Assembly (NCBI GenBank): GCA_905250025.1
Contig: CAJNOJ010000028.1
Coordinates: 124,001 to 188,000, forward strand
Reading direction: 5' to 3'
Length of the DNA: 64,000 bases
Source of the DNA: Adineta ricciae
Lineage: Eukaryota > Rotifera > Eurotatoria > Adinetida > Adinetidae
The notes beneath the pieces were generated by a model. The model ran no database searches. It was not told where the DNA came from and worked only from the letters and a program-made list of their open reading frames with translations. A program made the position numbers and the translations under genes. How positions within the stretch are numbered: the stretch's first letter is position 1; the number at the start of each line of letters is the position of its first letter. Shown here piece after piece: positions 1 to 17,509 of the stretch.

Positions 1-4826
<4,826 letters not shown>

Positions 4827-5717
4827 GTTATTGACCATTCTATTTTGACATGTAAACACAAATCATCATTCAACACCCTTGAAGAAAAAACACGAAATCA
4901 TATAGACATTCAGCTAGAACTTTCTTTTCCTCTCAAAGCAAACTAATCACCTGTTCTGGTAGAGTCATTCATAATGATAGAAACAGAAATCTGAAACAGA
5001 AAGAAATTTTTTACAAAGAACAAACAATGCATATGTCTGAAAACAACAACTCATCCCTTCCTACACTAAACAAACACGTACATACATAGAGATATATGTA
5101 TGGATGTAATATAATATGACTCAATTTAACAACAACCTAAACATCGAGTGGACAAGTCGGATCGACCAATAATCGAGCGCATGAAGAGAGATGTCGAGAC
5201 TATCGTCGGATGACATCTAGCTCGACGAGAAGAGGAAAGATAGAGTAGTATAGATAGATGATATAACTTTTGTTTTGACATCGCTCTCCTCTGTTACATT
5301 ATCTTTAATCAATATCAAGAATGATTTATGTGCAAATAATAATAACATAGACGTTTGTGATTTATTCGAAGCAAAAAATAGGAAGAATGCTTTCTTTTGT
5401 GTTAATATAAGAAGACAGGAAGGAAACAATCAACTCGAAAGTATACACTTATTCGCTAGAATTAGCCGATGAGAGTCGAGTTTTTTATATGAAATTTTCA
5501 AGAAAACTCGAGAATGTATTATTATTATTATTATTCTAATGATAATATCAACTACGTCCCTCTCAAGTCTTTGACCTGAAGCATTTGATTGAAAACATTG
5601 CCTGCGACCGAAGCCGATGATTACCAGATTGTGTTTTTGATTCAGATGTTTGTGATTTATTTTATTGATCTGATTTTATACATTGAAACAATTTATTCTC
5701 TGGAAGTTCTTTTCTTT
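4827..5717. other. Intergenic: ROCK 5' flank
   Basis: No convincing coding exon on either strand. It holds the ROCK upstream region and an AT-rich stretch with a short ATT repeat near 5518-5535. The ORFs here lack splice context and recognisable motifs. Confidence 0.6.
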
Positions 5718-8716
5718 CTATGTCATACTATTTGTTGTTGAGAGTAGAGGCAAGCTTGCTCGTGGAACAGGAAGAGTTTTCTTAAAGTTTTCCGTACGTT
5801 TTTGAGCCTTCTTCTTCTGCTCCCTGCACATATAAAAAAGACGGTGGTAGGGTGTTAAAATGCGATAATTGTATAGATTTCTTTCGCTTCTTTCTTCGAG
5901 ACTATCATTCAGTTGGCCAAATGATGAAGTCTGGCTCAGAAAAATATTCTTTTTATGATTTTTGATGACGGACAGCAATTCATCTAAATATTTCATTTGA
6001 TTCAAGTCACCCAGCTGATCTTTGAGACTTTGAGCATAGATCAGGTATTCCTCCGCACGTGGAAAATCTTTCAATTGAAAATAGATCTTTCCTAGAAGAA
6101 TATTTGCTTCTATACGAAGGAGTTCTTCGTGAGATGCTGAAGCATAATCAAGTGCCTCGTATGCATGTTTTTTCGCATCATCATAATCATTTAAATTCAA
6201 CGCACAGAAGCTTAAATATTGATAAACAAACGCACGTTCATTATCCGATGTCGATTTATTTAACATTTCGACAAATTTCTCCATGGCCTCCGAGTATTTA
6301 TGCGTTAGAATCAAACTTCGTGCAATGTCATATGTTGCTCGATAGAGACAACTCTGATCTTTTAATGGAAGCAAGATTTCATATGCTTGTTTGTAGTTTC
6401 CAAGACTTTGATCAAATAGGTTGACTTCATTATAAGATTGACCAACTAAACGAAATGCATCAGCAAGCATCAGTGGTATTCGATGATCGAGAGAAGTATT
6501 CTTATTATCCAATGCTTGGAGACAATTGATAATTTTCATTGACCGGTAAAGAATCTGAAATACAACGAAATCCGATCAAGTATGCTTGTTAGACAATGAT
6601 TTACCTCCATACTCTTTTGTTTCGAAGGTAATTTTTGCAAGCAGATCAGTTCCTGTTCAGCTATATGAATAAGTGTGGTTCGGTCCATTTCTGAGGTGCA
6701 TAGAGGATTGTCTTGAGAAATCTTTTCATTTGAGCGAAGACATTCAGCTTTGTCGAGATATTTCAATTGAGACTCAACAATAGAAATCGCTTTATGTGCT
6801 TCCATTTTCGCTTTATCCAAACCAGTAAAACCTTGATTGAAACAAAAATTTCATACAAACAAAGATTCCTATTGTTTATTTAAACTAACCAGACGATGCT
6901 TGTTTATCCGTGTACAAATCGATCAATAGCTTGCGATCTTTGGCAACTTCGATTAAAAGTTTGCTTGCTTCTCTGTTGGTATACCGAGTCAATGGTAGTT
7001 CAGTCGGCGATAATTGTTGTCGTATGGGAGGTAGGGATATACTAAATCCGGACATTCGGATTTGACTAGATTTGTTCTCAAATATGTTTGGATGCGAACA
7101 GATTCGTTTCGGACAAATTCGTTAACAAAAACAAGATAATTAGCGCGTGCAAATTTCGCACCCAAATATGAGGATTGGGCATGTTACAACATTTTGTTAG
7201 AATAGTTTTGAGGGCAGATCGAGGTATTTACAAAAGTGAAACGCTTTTGTAGGTAGAGAAAATAAAGGCAAAAAGATAAATTCTTTTCTTACATATCATC
7301 GATTTCGGCGTGAGAAGATTGTGTGGTACCAAGCGGATGAATGCTTGACGTCTGGTTACACAGCACCACACCAGTTTGATATTTGACTTGAGTACGTTGT
7401 TTTCTATGTACACGTCGACGTATACGCTTAGTTAAATATAAATAGTAGTGATGAACGAAAGAAAGGAAAAAAGACGACAGAGGAGGATACTTATATATGT
7501 TTCTTTCTGGCTAATAAGACATTTAGTACACGGTATCCACAAGAATGAAGTCGAAGCGAAACTACTCAGCGAATATTAATACCAAAAAAGCACAAGCGTC
7601 TTTGCACTCAATCTGATGAAATACATGGAGCTGTGATACATGATGTAGATCACACAGTTATTCAAAAACACCAAATCAATACAGATGCTGACGCGTCAAC
7701 TGACTTATTGCCACGTAATAAATCGAATGTCTGGAATTACACATGTCGTCATCGAACTGATTTGGGATGGGCAGTTTGTAATCTTTGTCCTTCTGTTCCT
7801 GTTCCAAAGCGTATATCAACAAAAGGACGCGTGATTAACACGCTACGTACATGAATGGACTTCAAGTATTCTATTTCCATAATTTTAGCCTACAAGCCTC
7901 CTCACTCAAATACTGTTCATAGATGGATAAAACGCTTAAACGCAATTGATCATGTCCGAGTTTTTACGAATCTCAGATTTGTCGAATCCAAATCTATTTC
8001 AATTCCGAGTCTGTCAAACCCGAACTCGATCAAATCTCAAATCTATCGAATTCAAACATTTTCAAACTCAAACCTTGTCAAATCAAATCCTTTTGAACCC
8101 AGTCCGATTCGGATCCGGTGCCTGCCTAATAGGAGGACGATGAAGTAGATCTATTTGCTTGGATTGTTTCTCTTTCGAATGAATTAGATTACTAGTGATC
8201 ATTAAATGAATATTAGAATTACAAATAGTACATTCGAGAATTTCTGTTGCTTTCCGAATACCTTCGAGACAGGTTTGTTGAGCAGGCTTGATTTTATTTG
8301 CACGATGGAAATACATTAATGCTAGAGAGAAAAATGACAGAATTAGGTCAACAGATAAAGATGAAGATATCATCGAAACCTAGTTCGAATTCTCCATCAG
8401 CATATAAAACTTCGCCTTTTTGTAAACAAACATAGTAAAGTAATAAGTTGGAATTTTGTGATGTACCATCGATTAAGTCTAATGCTCTACTGGTATCTTC
8501 TTGTGCTTTGTCGATACTACCCATTTTAAGGAAAATACGCGAACGATCAATATAAGTAGCTGTATCATCCGGTTTGCATATCAAAGCTTTATTATATTGA
8601 TCGAGTGCACCATATAATTGCTGTCGTTTTTCATAGAAACGACCTATACTTGCCGTAGTCGTATTGTTTAATGCTGGTTGCACTACAGTCTGTGGACGAG
8701 AACCTTCAATAGGCAT
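5718..8716 (-). CDS. ODAD4: Outer dynein arm docking complex TPR protein (ODAD4/TTC25)
   Basis: TPR protein of the complex that docks outer dynein arms on ciliary doublet microtubules. Exon 1 (8380-8716) has N-terminal TPRs with YADGEFELG, which continues in exon 2 (8139-8321) with FHRANKIKPAQQ, paralleling the family's AETLYTMGDFEFA...GYKLRPD. After a long intron comes the family's RKLLIDLYTDK segment (family RQLLGELYVDK) at about 6890-7070, then the C-terminal TPR array through 6536-6835 and 5718-6555, ending with a basic tail. Exon joins at 6890/6838 and 6606/6555 are phase-consistent. The exact splice across the long intron (about 7070-8138) could not be settled by phase, so an extra small exon, or damage to the gene from inserted DNA, is possible. 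Ciliated corona cells would be the natural place of expression. Confidence 0.8.
7547..7860 (+). mobile_element. Decayed hAT-like DNA transposon or domesticated BED-finger fragment
   Basis: On the strand opposite ODAD4, a reading frame of about 100 codons contains a BED zinc-finger-like stretch: SNVWNYT, then GWAVCNLC, then ISTKG and TLRT. This resembles the W...C-x2-C...L..H..H layout of BED fingers at the N terminus of hAT transposases. The frame stops just where the histidine half should follow, and no RNase-H-like transposase core is visible nearby. It is read as a truncated relic; a small ZBED-like gene is less likely. Support is the motif only. Confidence 0.45.
7930..8115. repeat. Degenerate short tandem-like repeat
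   Basis: About 185 bp made of imperfect units around TCAAATC, CGAATTC and CAAACTC spaced 10-16 bp apart. It lies inside the ODAD4 intron beside the BED-finger relic. Origin is unknown; it may be a subterminal repeat of the inserted element. Confidence 0.4.
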
Positions 8717-8904
8717 GTTTTCTTTATCAGACAGAATAAATTATCTCTATTTAGCGCTTATTTACACAGTAATAATAATATACAACTAATACTCAGCATG
8801 AAATACAATCCACCTAAAGGATATGTATAGTAGATGGCACAGATAATCATGTTTTATGTGCTTGAAGAACTGATGCGTCTCTAATTTTAAAAAGAACGGG
8901 TGGG

Positions 8905-10526
8905 AATTATGTTTTGACTTTCACCCGTTCGAGGTCGATCTTCCACTGTTTAGTCCAGAGATGGTTCGAAGGTAATGATCGTTCTACAGTTTTGATAGCC
9001 CGTTCAAAATATAAACGAGCTTTTCGATACTTTCCCATATGTTTGAGGCTTTTTTATACGATGAAAGCGCGTTTGGATAGTCATTCATGTTATAATACAT
9101 TAAACCGATGTTGTTGTGATATGCACTAAATGAAGGATCATCAGCAAGAAGGTTTTTTTCCAAATAGCTAGTGCTTTTTCGTGCGATAAACGTGCATTCA
9201 AATAGTCACCTAATTGCCCATAGGCTATGCCAATATTATTGTACGATTTAGCCAACTTTGGATGGTGAGGTTGAAGAGTGTTTTCAAGAATTTCAAGTGC
9301 TTTCTCGTAGTACAATATTGCTTCTGGGTAATTTTTTGATTATATTTATTCCAGCCAAGTTGATGATACATTCGTACTTTTTTAGTCTCTTCTGTTTCTT
9401 GATCAATCAACCTTTTATAAATCTCTTCAGCTTTATCCATTTGTCCCATATCAGTAAGCAGTAAACCTAGTCTAAACCATGCCGTCGAGCTTTGGTAACT
9501 GTTAGTTTGTACGCACTTCATAATTCGACTAAAGTCTAGATCTTTATCATTGGTGAGCGTTAAGCCAACCTCAAAGAGTGTTTCATTCTCATCCATTGGT
9601 TTGATCTCTTCAATTCGAAATACACTGTGCATCGAAAATATCACTTCATCTCCGTCCAAAGCAGTGTTGATGAATGCATGGCAATGATTTTCATCACAAA
9701 AAGAATACCGATAAGATCTGAGTCATTGGCACTATCTCGTGCAAAACGAAGCGAAACTTCTCGTACTTTGCTAGTGAATAAAAAGCTGTTAGATGACATT
9801 AATCCACCTTTGGTTTTCTTTAATTGTTTGAATTCTTTCTTCGATAAACCTTGCCCACGGTAGACGGTGAAGATCTCCTTGCTTTTCTGATGTTGGTGTA
9901 ACTGTTCAATTTAACATGCATGTGTCCATAAAATTTGGATTCAACTGATTCGATTGCTCATCCGACATAATAAAACTAATGGATATCGCATTTTGCTGAC
10001 GTTGTTCAGATGCTAGTTTAAGACTCTTACAGATAGGTATGATTTCAGTGAAAATTCCTTTGACTTTCGACCATTCTCTATGTCGTTGTTCTATGCCGCA
10101 AAAACTAAAAATTGAGTCAATTTGATTCATATCATGTATTCGAGATACAACACTTTGTCCAAGTAAACCGGAAATAATAATATATGCCTTTCGATCTTTC
10201 ATAGTTTCAATGAACAGAACACACTCATCAACATTTGTGTAAGTTTTGAGATCGTAAGCAATGCTTTGTAAGTGAGCAGTGGTGTAGTAAGCAGTCTTCA
10301 TCATCGTCACATATGCTCTCATCTAACCATAAAAGACGATATTATGGAGATCAAAACGTTGATATCCCGTTGCTTTGATGGAAGATGCTCCAGATTCTTG
10401 AACTGTTTCAATATCGTTTGAATTCTTACTACACATCAATGTCGTCGGCTTGATATTCGTCATGCAATTATAACAGATTTCAATGCCCGAAAAAAAACGT
10501 TTTTCACAAAGGATAACGTAGCACAA
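8905..10526 (-). pseudogene. Broken TPR / ADP-ribosyltransferase family gene
   Basis: Remains of the large bdelloid family that joins an N-terminal leucine-rich region, an ART-like fold and C-terminal TPRs. Recognisable parts in order are a region with YIIISGLLGQSVVSRIH, a YRGQGLS segment typical of the ART part, and TPR units containing YNNIGIAYGQLGDY. The parts are not in one open frame; the copy has several breaks and has lost part of its middle, so it is reported as a fossil. Its age is probably modest because the TPR region still reads well. Intact relatives elsewhere in the genome are expected from knowledge of bdelloids, not from this window. Confidence 0.7.
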
Positions 10527-11153
10527 TCACCACTTTTAAGCGTAAATTCTTCTTATGACTCGAACCATGTTGGAATATTGTTTATAAAAAATGTCATGAC
10601 TGTCACTATCTTATCACTCGGTTTATATTCTGTCGTATACGAAAGTGAAAGTTCGAAAACCGTGTGTATTAAAAGATATATTAGAAATCATACAAATAAG
10701 TAACGCCTAGTTTTTACTCATGACGAACTTTTCATATAAAATTATTTTCATTGGCGATATGTATTCCAACCATCTGGTTTGTTTTCGTGCATGAAAAGAC
10801 CATTGTCTTCAATATATTCCAGCCAATTCATCATGTCGGTGAAAACACACATAGAAAGGAGAAATGTCTGCATCTGTTTTCCATTTGATTTATTTTTAAC
10901 ATATGAAACATTATCGAAAATAAAAAGTGATGTCTGTATTCTAGGAAGAGCACCTACAGCACTTCAGTAATACAGAGAATTTACATCTCAAAGCACTTTA
11001 CCAACATTAAGTTCCTTCGAGCAAAAAGGAACTTAAACATGTGCCTATTTATAAATCAGTAGTTGTTATCATGTCTCACTCTTGATAGTTAGACTTTGCT
11101 TTTCTCTCGTGAATTGTATATCGAATTAAAATAGATCAACATTTATTTTCAGA
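10527..11153. other. Intergenic
   Basis: No gene recognised. Its right end is the pyrimidine-rich acceptor-like sequence preceding the Ig gene. Confidence 0.6.
11151..11152 (+). promoter_or_regulatory. Candidate trans-splice acceptor
   Basis: The sequence ATTTATTTTCAG ends one base before the ATG at 11154. A 3' splice site with no upstream coding exon fits spliced-leader addition; an ordinary 5' UTR intron is the alternative. Confidence 0.45.
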
Positions 11154-14100
11154 ATGCCAATACTTCATTTGACCTTGATGATTTTCATCGTAAATTTAAA
11201 CCAACAAGTTACTCTCAAACGTATTTTATACAATCAAACATTGAATGTCGAAGAGCACAGTACGGTTGAACTTGACTGTCGAAACGAGCGACAATTAGTT
11301 GCATGGAGAATAAGTTTACATCACGATGATGCCTATCGGTAAAACGAAATCGCATAATTGGAATTCAACCGAATCTTTCGGTCCTACTAGGTATTACTAC
11401 ATCAATTCCAAATCACGCAACGAGTTTTCACTGAAAAATGAAGTTGAAGAGAAACCACAAAATGTCAAGTTTGATCACAATCAGTACACAATGATAATTT
11501 CTAATGTAGATTCCAACAAATAAATAAAAGTTATTATAAAATCATTTCAGGTTCGTCAATGGATGAATATTGCGTTCGAGAATATTCAATGTGTTTTATA
11601 TGATAATGAAACAAATCTGTTTGAAATTATGGTTTTCGATTTGAATATTTACGGTGAAAAACAAAGTTTCCACAAAAACTCTATTTTATTCTGCTATTCT
11701 ACTCTAGTTTCGCCCTTTTCATTTTCATTAATTATTAACAATACTCTTATGGAAAATCGATCGATATTTTGGTTTTCTCCACCTCAATATGTCAACATCA
11801 CGTGTGAAATCTATTCTTATCCCAAATCTCAACTACAACTTCAACTAAACGATCAATTAATCCAAAGTAAAGAAAACATTGATTGTTTCAACGATGATCA
11901 CTCCGCAATTCTATTCTCAAACTTATTATGCATTTCCCATCATAATTGGCATATACGAGTCCAATTGAATGACAACTTGTTTTTAACAAAAGAACACAAT
12001 GAACACAATATATCCTGTTCTCTTATTGACTTTCCTCATGGATATTTCCCAACGTACTCAACAATAGTTTATTTCCGTGAAAGAATAGGTAGGACACAGT
12101 GCACTTTCCACTTAATTCATATCATGTATACCCTTTGGAGAACTTTCATTCGGTAAAATTTTTGTTCTAAGCAGTGCAAACGAATAAATCATCCCCGACC
12201 GCACACAAGTACATTGATCTCACTCTCGTGTACCGAGAATGCGAAACATTCATAGACAAAGTGTTATAGTTTTTTTACCTATGCCATTTGCTTTTGTAAA
12301 AAGTATGATTAGAAACTAGCGCAGAATGACATGTATATCTGTAATTAGAACTAGACGAGGAAGGGCGGAGAATGAATAAATGCGCAATTGAGCTTCGGAA
12401 AAGAATGTTTTTAAAAAAACTGTACGCTTCATGGTTCCCTGATGGCTAATTTCATTGGAATAGTCTTTATCTAAGGATGCATTCATGCTTTTTAATATAT
12501 CATTTAAAAGAAACAGGAAACTGTTCTCAACAATACAAAAGTAAATATTACGCATGTTTTATATATCTAGTTCCACTTACATGGAAGAGGATGTAAAACG
12601 ATTTTGACGATATTAATGTTATTGACAGTGCTATTAATGTTAATGTTACTTTATGTTCGTCTAATAGAAAAAACACGGCTGGCAAGTGCAGTAATATGAA
12701 TAGTTTGTCCTTTTCTTTGTTTTTTTCAAATTTGATCTCTGTTTGCCTCACAGAGTACTTGCACTCAACACATCCTCGCCTGTCAAATTAGATGTTTTCT
12801 CTTCCATTTGCAATTTACTCTATTTTCTAATAGTAAATGACATCAAATTTATTCGTGGCTTGAAATTAAGCAGTTAATCGCATCAGTCATTATGATATAT
12901 GACTTTCCTGAATTGAGCGGAGAACATCTCATTGAATCAGTGACAGCAAATACTGAGTGCATAGAAAATTGTCTGTTTACGATCATCTTTCCTATAAATA
13001 TCTTCACGTTTGTCGTGTAACACCACGAAGACATTTTCTACTTGCTAAATTTTCAAAACAGACATGCAGTTGCAGATATCTATTTCTTGTCATTGAGAAG
13101 CTTTTAATTAGATATGCTCGGTGCAAGACACAGTCAGAAATACTTTTTGTTGAATTATTTCTGGGATCGATAATGCTTCGAATTCCATTCCATGTGTGTT
13201 TAATTGACGTCTTTACTGTCAATGAGTTTTGACAGATATTCTTGTGACTATCTGTCAAAGCACTAGTTCGGCAAAATATACATCCTGATTCATTTTCCTT
13301 TCTTTCTTAACGCTTTAATTGCTTAGTAAATCTCCAACAATGAGAAAAGATAATCATTTTGTATATTTGCCTATACCGAAATGCGCCGAGAAAATATTCC
13401 GCTTGATCATTATCAATAACAGCATCCGAAAGGGAATATTGATCGATTACATACTCGCTGTCATTTTCTTTTCTTGTTATCTCCTGTCGAAAACGAGATC
13501 GTAAGCTATATTTATTTGATCCTTTGAGTCCTTCTTATATTGATCAGATTACTTGTTATTTTCATATGCTTCGTATATATATATATAATCATCTATTCAT
13601 TGACTTTGTTCTTTCTTCAGACCAATCTGATCACCTTAACACATCATATATCGGTTATCAAAAGTAATTAAAATTTCATTGTACTGAATAGGGAATCAAA
13701 GTCCATCGACTGACTGGTGTGTTTTGCTCTCTTTTATCAATAGGAATCGTAGCATCGCAAAAGGAATATCAGCCAGTAAGGTGCTTTCTTTCGCCTTCAA
13801 GTAATGATTTATCATAAAATCAGATTTGCAGACAAGCCGAACGAGCCAAGCTACGTTGTTTAAACAATCGGACAGATTTCTTCCAGGTTTGTGCTTAGCT
13901 GTTCTTTCCATATATTATGGTAATTTGCTTTCATTTCTTTCCTCTAACGTCTAACTCGATGAAAAGAAAGAGAAGCCTAACTCTTCTCGGAACAATCTAA
14001 GAAGTTCTTTTCTTTTGTGATTTAATATTATTCGGATAAATTGATTCGTCTCATCGTTGTCTTTCAATAGGCTTTGCCTACAATCAACTGTTCACGATCT

Positions 14101-14159
14101 TCATTTGTGCTGTTCTACTACTGATCGTATTCACCTATCTAATGTTTAAAACTAAGTAA
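11154..14159 (+). CDS. Immunoglobulin-domain single-pass membrane protein
   Basis: Four exons join in phase: 11154-11338, 11391-11505, 11551-12088 and 14071-14159, giving 308 residues. An N-terminal signal peptide (MPILHLTLMIFIV) is followed by an Ig-like domain with ELDC, the W of VAWR, and ISNVRQWMN before the second Cys region. A second, Asn-rich extracellular domain has VNITCE and HNISC. The last exon encodes a transmembrane helix (LFTIFICAVLLLIVF) and the short tail TYLMFKTK. The third intron is about 1.98 kb, unusual here, but the join completes the frame exactly (ERI-GFAYNQ). The family is not recognised beyond the Ig fold; a surface receptor or adhesion role is inferred. The right-edge Ig gene may be a distant relative. 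Confidence 0.7.
12089..14070 (+). other. Long intron of the Ig gene
   Basis: About 2 kb with no coding exon recognised on either strand. It has a short TA run near 13579-13588. Small ORFs here look random. A separate small gene or enhancer inside it cannot be excluded. Confidence 0.5.
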
Positions 14160-14666
14160 CACAGTAAGTAAGATTGAATTCACTTAGAGAATAATCAAAA
14201 TCAGATTTCATCGATGCGGGTTTTTTTTTCTTTAGTTTTTCAAGCAGTTGTCTCGAAAAATTATCGAGGTTCGCAGGTAAAATTAGTCTAATATAGTGAT
14301 GAAAAAGAATGCATGCATTCTTCGGTCGATTCCCAATAGGTTTTTTTCTTTGCTATCCTATTCTTCTATATTGTCACGCGAAAAAAGCCAAAGATTATCT
14401 TTTGTGTAGCTGTGATCTCGATAAGCTTCTGTTTTTTTCCTGCTAAATGTCTTGTCGAAATACGCGTATGAGTCAGTTCAGACGACAAATCGTACCACAG
14501 ACAGAATGACTTTATCATTATTTATTTCTATTCCTTTCTCCTTTTTTTCTTTATTGTAGTTTTGTTCTGTCTGACAACACACTTACGGATGGTTGCCTTT
14601 TACTTCCTCTTCCTCATTGTTTCGTGTCTTCATTGAGTTAGTGATTAACTGGCATACATTTTCAAC
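14160..14666. other. Intergenic
   Basis: About 500 bp between the Ig gene and the GPCR, pyrimidine-rich in its second half. No gene seen. Confidence 0.6.
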
Positions 14667-16315
14667 ATGAATCTAACTGAACTAGCTAAACTAAACGATG
14701 AACCGTCACAAGGGTTTCGCGTTTGTTTAATTCTCATTTTTATTACTATTTTAATTATTGGCTTCATTGGCAATACTCTTGTTCTTCTCTCTGTTTCAAC
14801 CAATCACATTAAAATTCGTCGATCATCTACAAATCTTCTTCTTGTCAATATGTCCTGTGCTGATTTAGTTATTCTTACTTTCAATATCCTCGACGTAGTT
14901 CAATTTTCCTACGATCGATTCTGGCCAACAGCTTGGTACCTTGGCTTGTATTTATGTAAGATAGTTCGCTTTTTTCAGGTTCTTGGCTGTTATGTGAGTG
15001 TTCAAACATTACTTGTGATCAGCATCGAAAGGTAATTCGCTTTTGTCGGATGAAGTTTAAAAATCTTTGCGCTTGTTCTTCTTAGATATATCGCCATCGT
15101 TCATCCTGTGAAAATTTCATCGGTTAATCGTCGTAAACGTCTTTCATTGACATTCGCTTTGATATGGTTGATAGGGGTTTTAATGGCGTTGCCAAATCTA
15201 TTTTTATTGACTTTGCACGAGCTTTACAATCGTCCCGGATATTTCATCTGTGGTCTTTCCGATCGACCGAAGCACTCGACTTGGATCTTATTGTATAAAT
15301 ATGTCGAATCGATTTTGTTCTTTTTCATACCGATTTTTGTACAGGTAAGTTGAAAAAGCAATTTTGCATAAATATCAGCTAATTGAATCAAAAAGGATGT
15401 CCTCTCTGAGAACGGAAAAGAAAATGTCAGTTTTCGCGAGTTATGAGGAAAGTACGTGTCAGCATTTTGTTAAAGACGTGAAATTATGCCACAAAGGACA
15501 CTTTCATACGAACGACCGGATGTAAATAAAACAGCACATTGAATTAAAGAATACGCTGTGAAAAAAAAGGTACGAATACGCTACCAAAAACTCATGTCAT
15601 TTCACAATTACAGACATTGATGTCTCCGGGCACTATTCGCGTTTGTCTGAGAGGAAAAAATCTGCAATACTCGTGAGATATTTTCTTTTTCTTAATATTC
15701 TTCAGAGAACGATTAGATTGGTATGTTTACTAGACAAGACCATTCGTCTAAATTTGTTTCATTTAGGCAACACTTTACATAATTATTTGTCGAAACATCT
15801 TTATCGTGGATCGTGCTGTTCAAGCCAATTGCCGCAGTGAGCAATTACAGCAAAGCTCAATTAGTGAATCGCATCGGCAATACTCGGGTACAAAGATGAG
15901 TTCATTAATGCAAACGCCATTGCATGATCATCATATGAGTTTGATTCCAATGAGTTCCCCACGTTCCCAAACACATCTTATGACAATATCTAATTCTTCG
16001 CAGAAAAACAGCGATACCGCGCGAAAGAACGCCATTATTATGTTATTACTCGTTGCCATTCTCTATTTCATTGCATTTTCACCGGGACAGATTAATTTCG
16101 TCTATGCTCAAATCAATCAATTGCATCATTTGTACGAAAATCGTCTGTATTCAATCATATCGATTCTATTAGCATTATCATCGACGGCATTTAATCCCAT
16201 TCTCTTCTATATTTTTAGTAAATTTTTTCGCCATAAATTCAACATCATTCTGCGTAGTTTATGTCCCATATGTCGCATTCACGCGCGACGACACAACAAT
16301 TTCCCGATGATTTAA
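14667..16315 (+). CDS. Rhodopsin-family GPCR, probable neuropeptide receptor
   Basis: Three exons (14667-15031, 15086-15344, 15767-16315) give 390 residues with seven hydrophobic helices. TM1 has GNTLVLL, TM2 has NMSCADLVIL, the conserved ECL disulfide pair is LYLCKI and YFICGL, and TM3 ends in ERYIAIVHP, an E-for-D form of DRY. TM4 has LIWLIGVLMALP and TM7 has FNPILFYIFS, a variant of NPxxY. The third intracellular loop is long and rich in Ser and His. TM6 reads LYFIAFSPGQ and lacks the usual CWxP. It fits the peptide-receptor branch, but the ligand cannot be assigned; pairing with the NPF precursor in this window is not supported by sequence. The second intron is 422 bp and shows no exon. 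Confidence 0.85.
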
Positions 16316-17509
16316 AAAGCAGAAGTGTTCATTTTCTGTTGTTTTGTCAATGAAATGCGTTTTTAAAGAATAAAAAGTCCAAAGCAATCGTTTTTTAGCT
16401 AGAATTAGTTTCTCGCGCATGATTAATTCAAACGAAGAAATAATTAACATGAACATTTTCTACATTGATTCACAATACAGGGCAAAAATCAAAGACAAAA
16501 AGAACAGCCGCTGATTATGATTACAATGAATCAATCATATGAATTAATGGACCTTTTCTAACATGCCATTATCAAAGACGAAATCACTTAGCACACATGT
16601 AAAATAAGAACCAAATAATTAATAAACCCCATAAAATAAATGTGAAATTAAATATATAATTCAGTGCCTTTTCAGAAAGATGTTGAGCGTCGGATATTAC
16701 CGAGCATTCCTCCTAAAAAATTCATGTAGAATGAAGAGGAATATGAGATGCAAGCCAGTTAGATTACTGAGTTTATGTTTTCAAGATCATGTAGTTGCGC
16801 TAAACCAATGTGAAACATTTGTTCTACGTTGAAATGATGCGTTAACCATCGAGCCTGCTGAGTGAACATTTTCAAAGCTAGATCGTCATAAATATCGCGC
16901 GAAAAGTAATTAAAGGGTGACTAACATGGATGTCCTTGGAGACGTTAGTATTGTTTCAAAGAAACATAACAGGAACCATACATAATTATGCTCGAGATTT
17001 TGTTTTTACTCGTTCTTTATTTGTTTTCTCTTCGATGTTCTTAATATCCTAGGCCATCGCCTATGCAACGCTTGCTCTAACCTACTTAATTGTAAATGTC
17101 TCTATAGCTATGCAAAACATCATTGATTGTCAACGCTATATGTTGATTAATGTATAATTTTATCGACGACAAACTCGAATCATTTCATGTTCTGGAAAAC
17201 AACATATGCTAGTCTGTGTAACGAAGGCTTGTTTTTGCCAAATATGTAACGTATGTTCCTAGGTAGTATATCATACTTTTGACTAATTACTCGGAATTCT
17301 GTTATTTCACTGGAACGTAAAAAAAAGACTTATTTTATTTTGGAAACATTGCAAATGTTGACCGAAATCTATAGATTCAAATAACATGATCTATAATGGT
17401 ACAAGTGACTCCTAGAGAGATAGTTGCTCGTTGTTAATTATTTATCGAGACTGAAAACAATGACGAATTGAAGAAAATCAGTTTATTTTGAAGAAAAGCC
17501 TCGTTCGGT
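16316..17509. other. Intergenic
   Basis: About 1.2 kb between a plus-strand GPCR and a minus-strand thaumatin-like gene, so both genes end here. AATAAA-type signals are present near 16368 and 16620-16635. No further gene seen. Confidence 0.6.

Larger units (their letters stand above)
7070..8138. other. Long ODAD4 intron carrying repeat relics
   Basis: This intron is about 1 kb, against roughly 50 bp for its neighbours. Besides the BED-finger relic it holds degenerate short repeats of the type TCAAATC / CGAATCC on one side (about 7930-8115) and related TCCGGACATTCGGATT-like sequence on the other (about 7048-7130). The two edges are weakly inverted copies of each other, which suggests an inserted element. 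No clean target-site duplication could be read. Confidence 0.5.
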
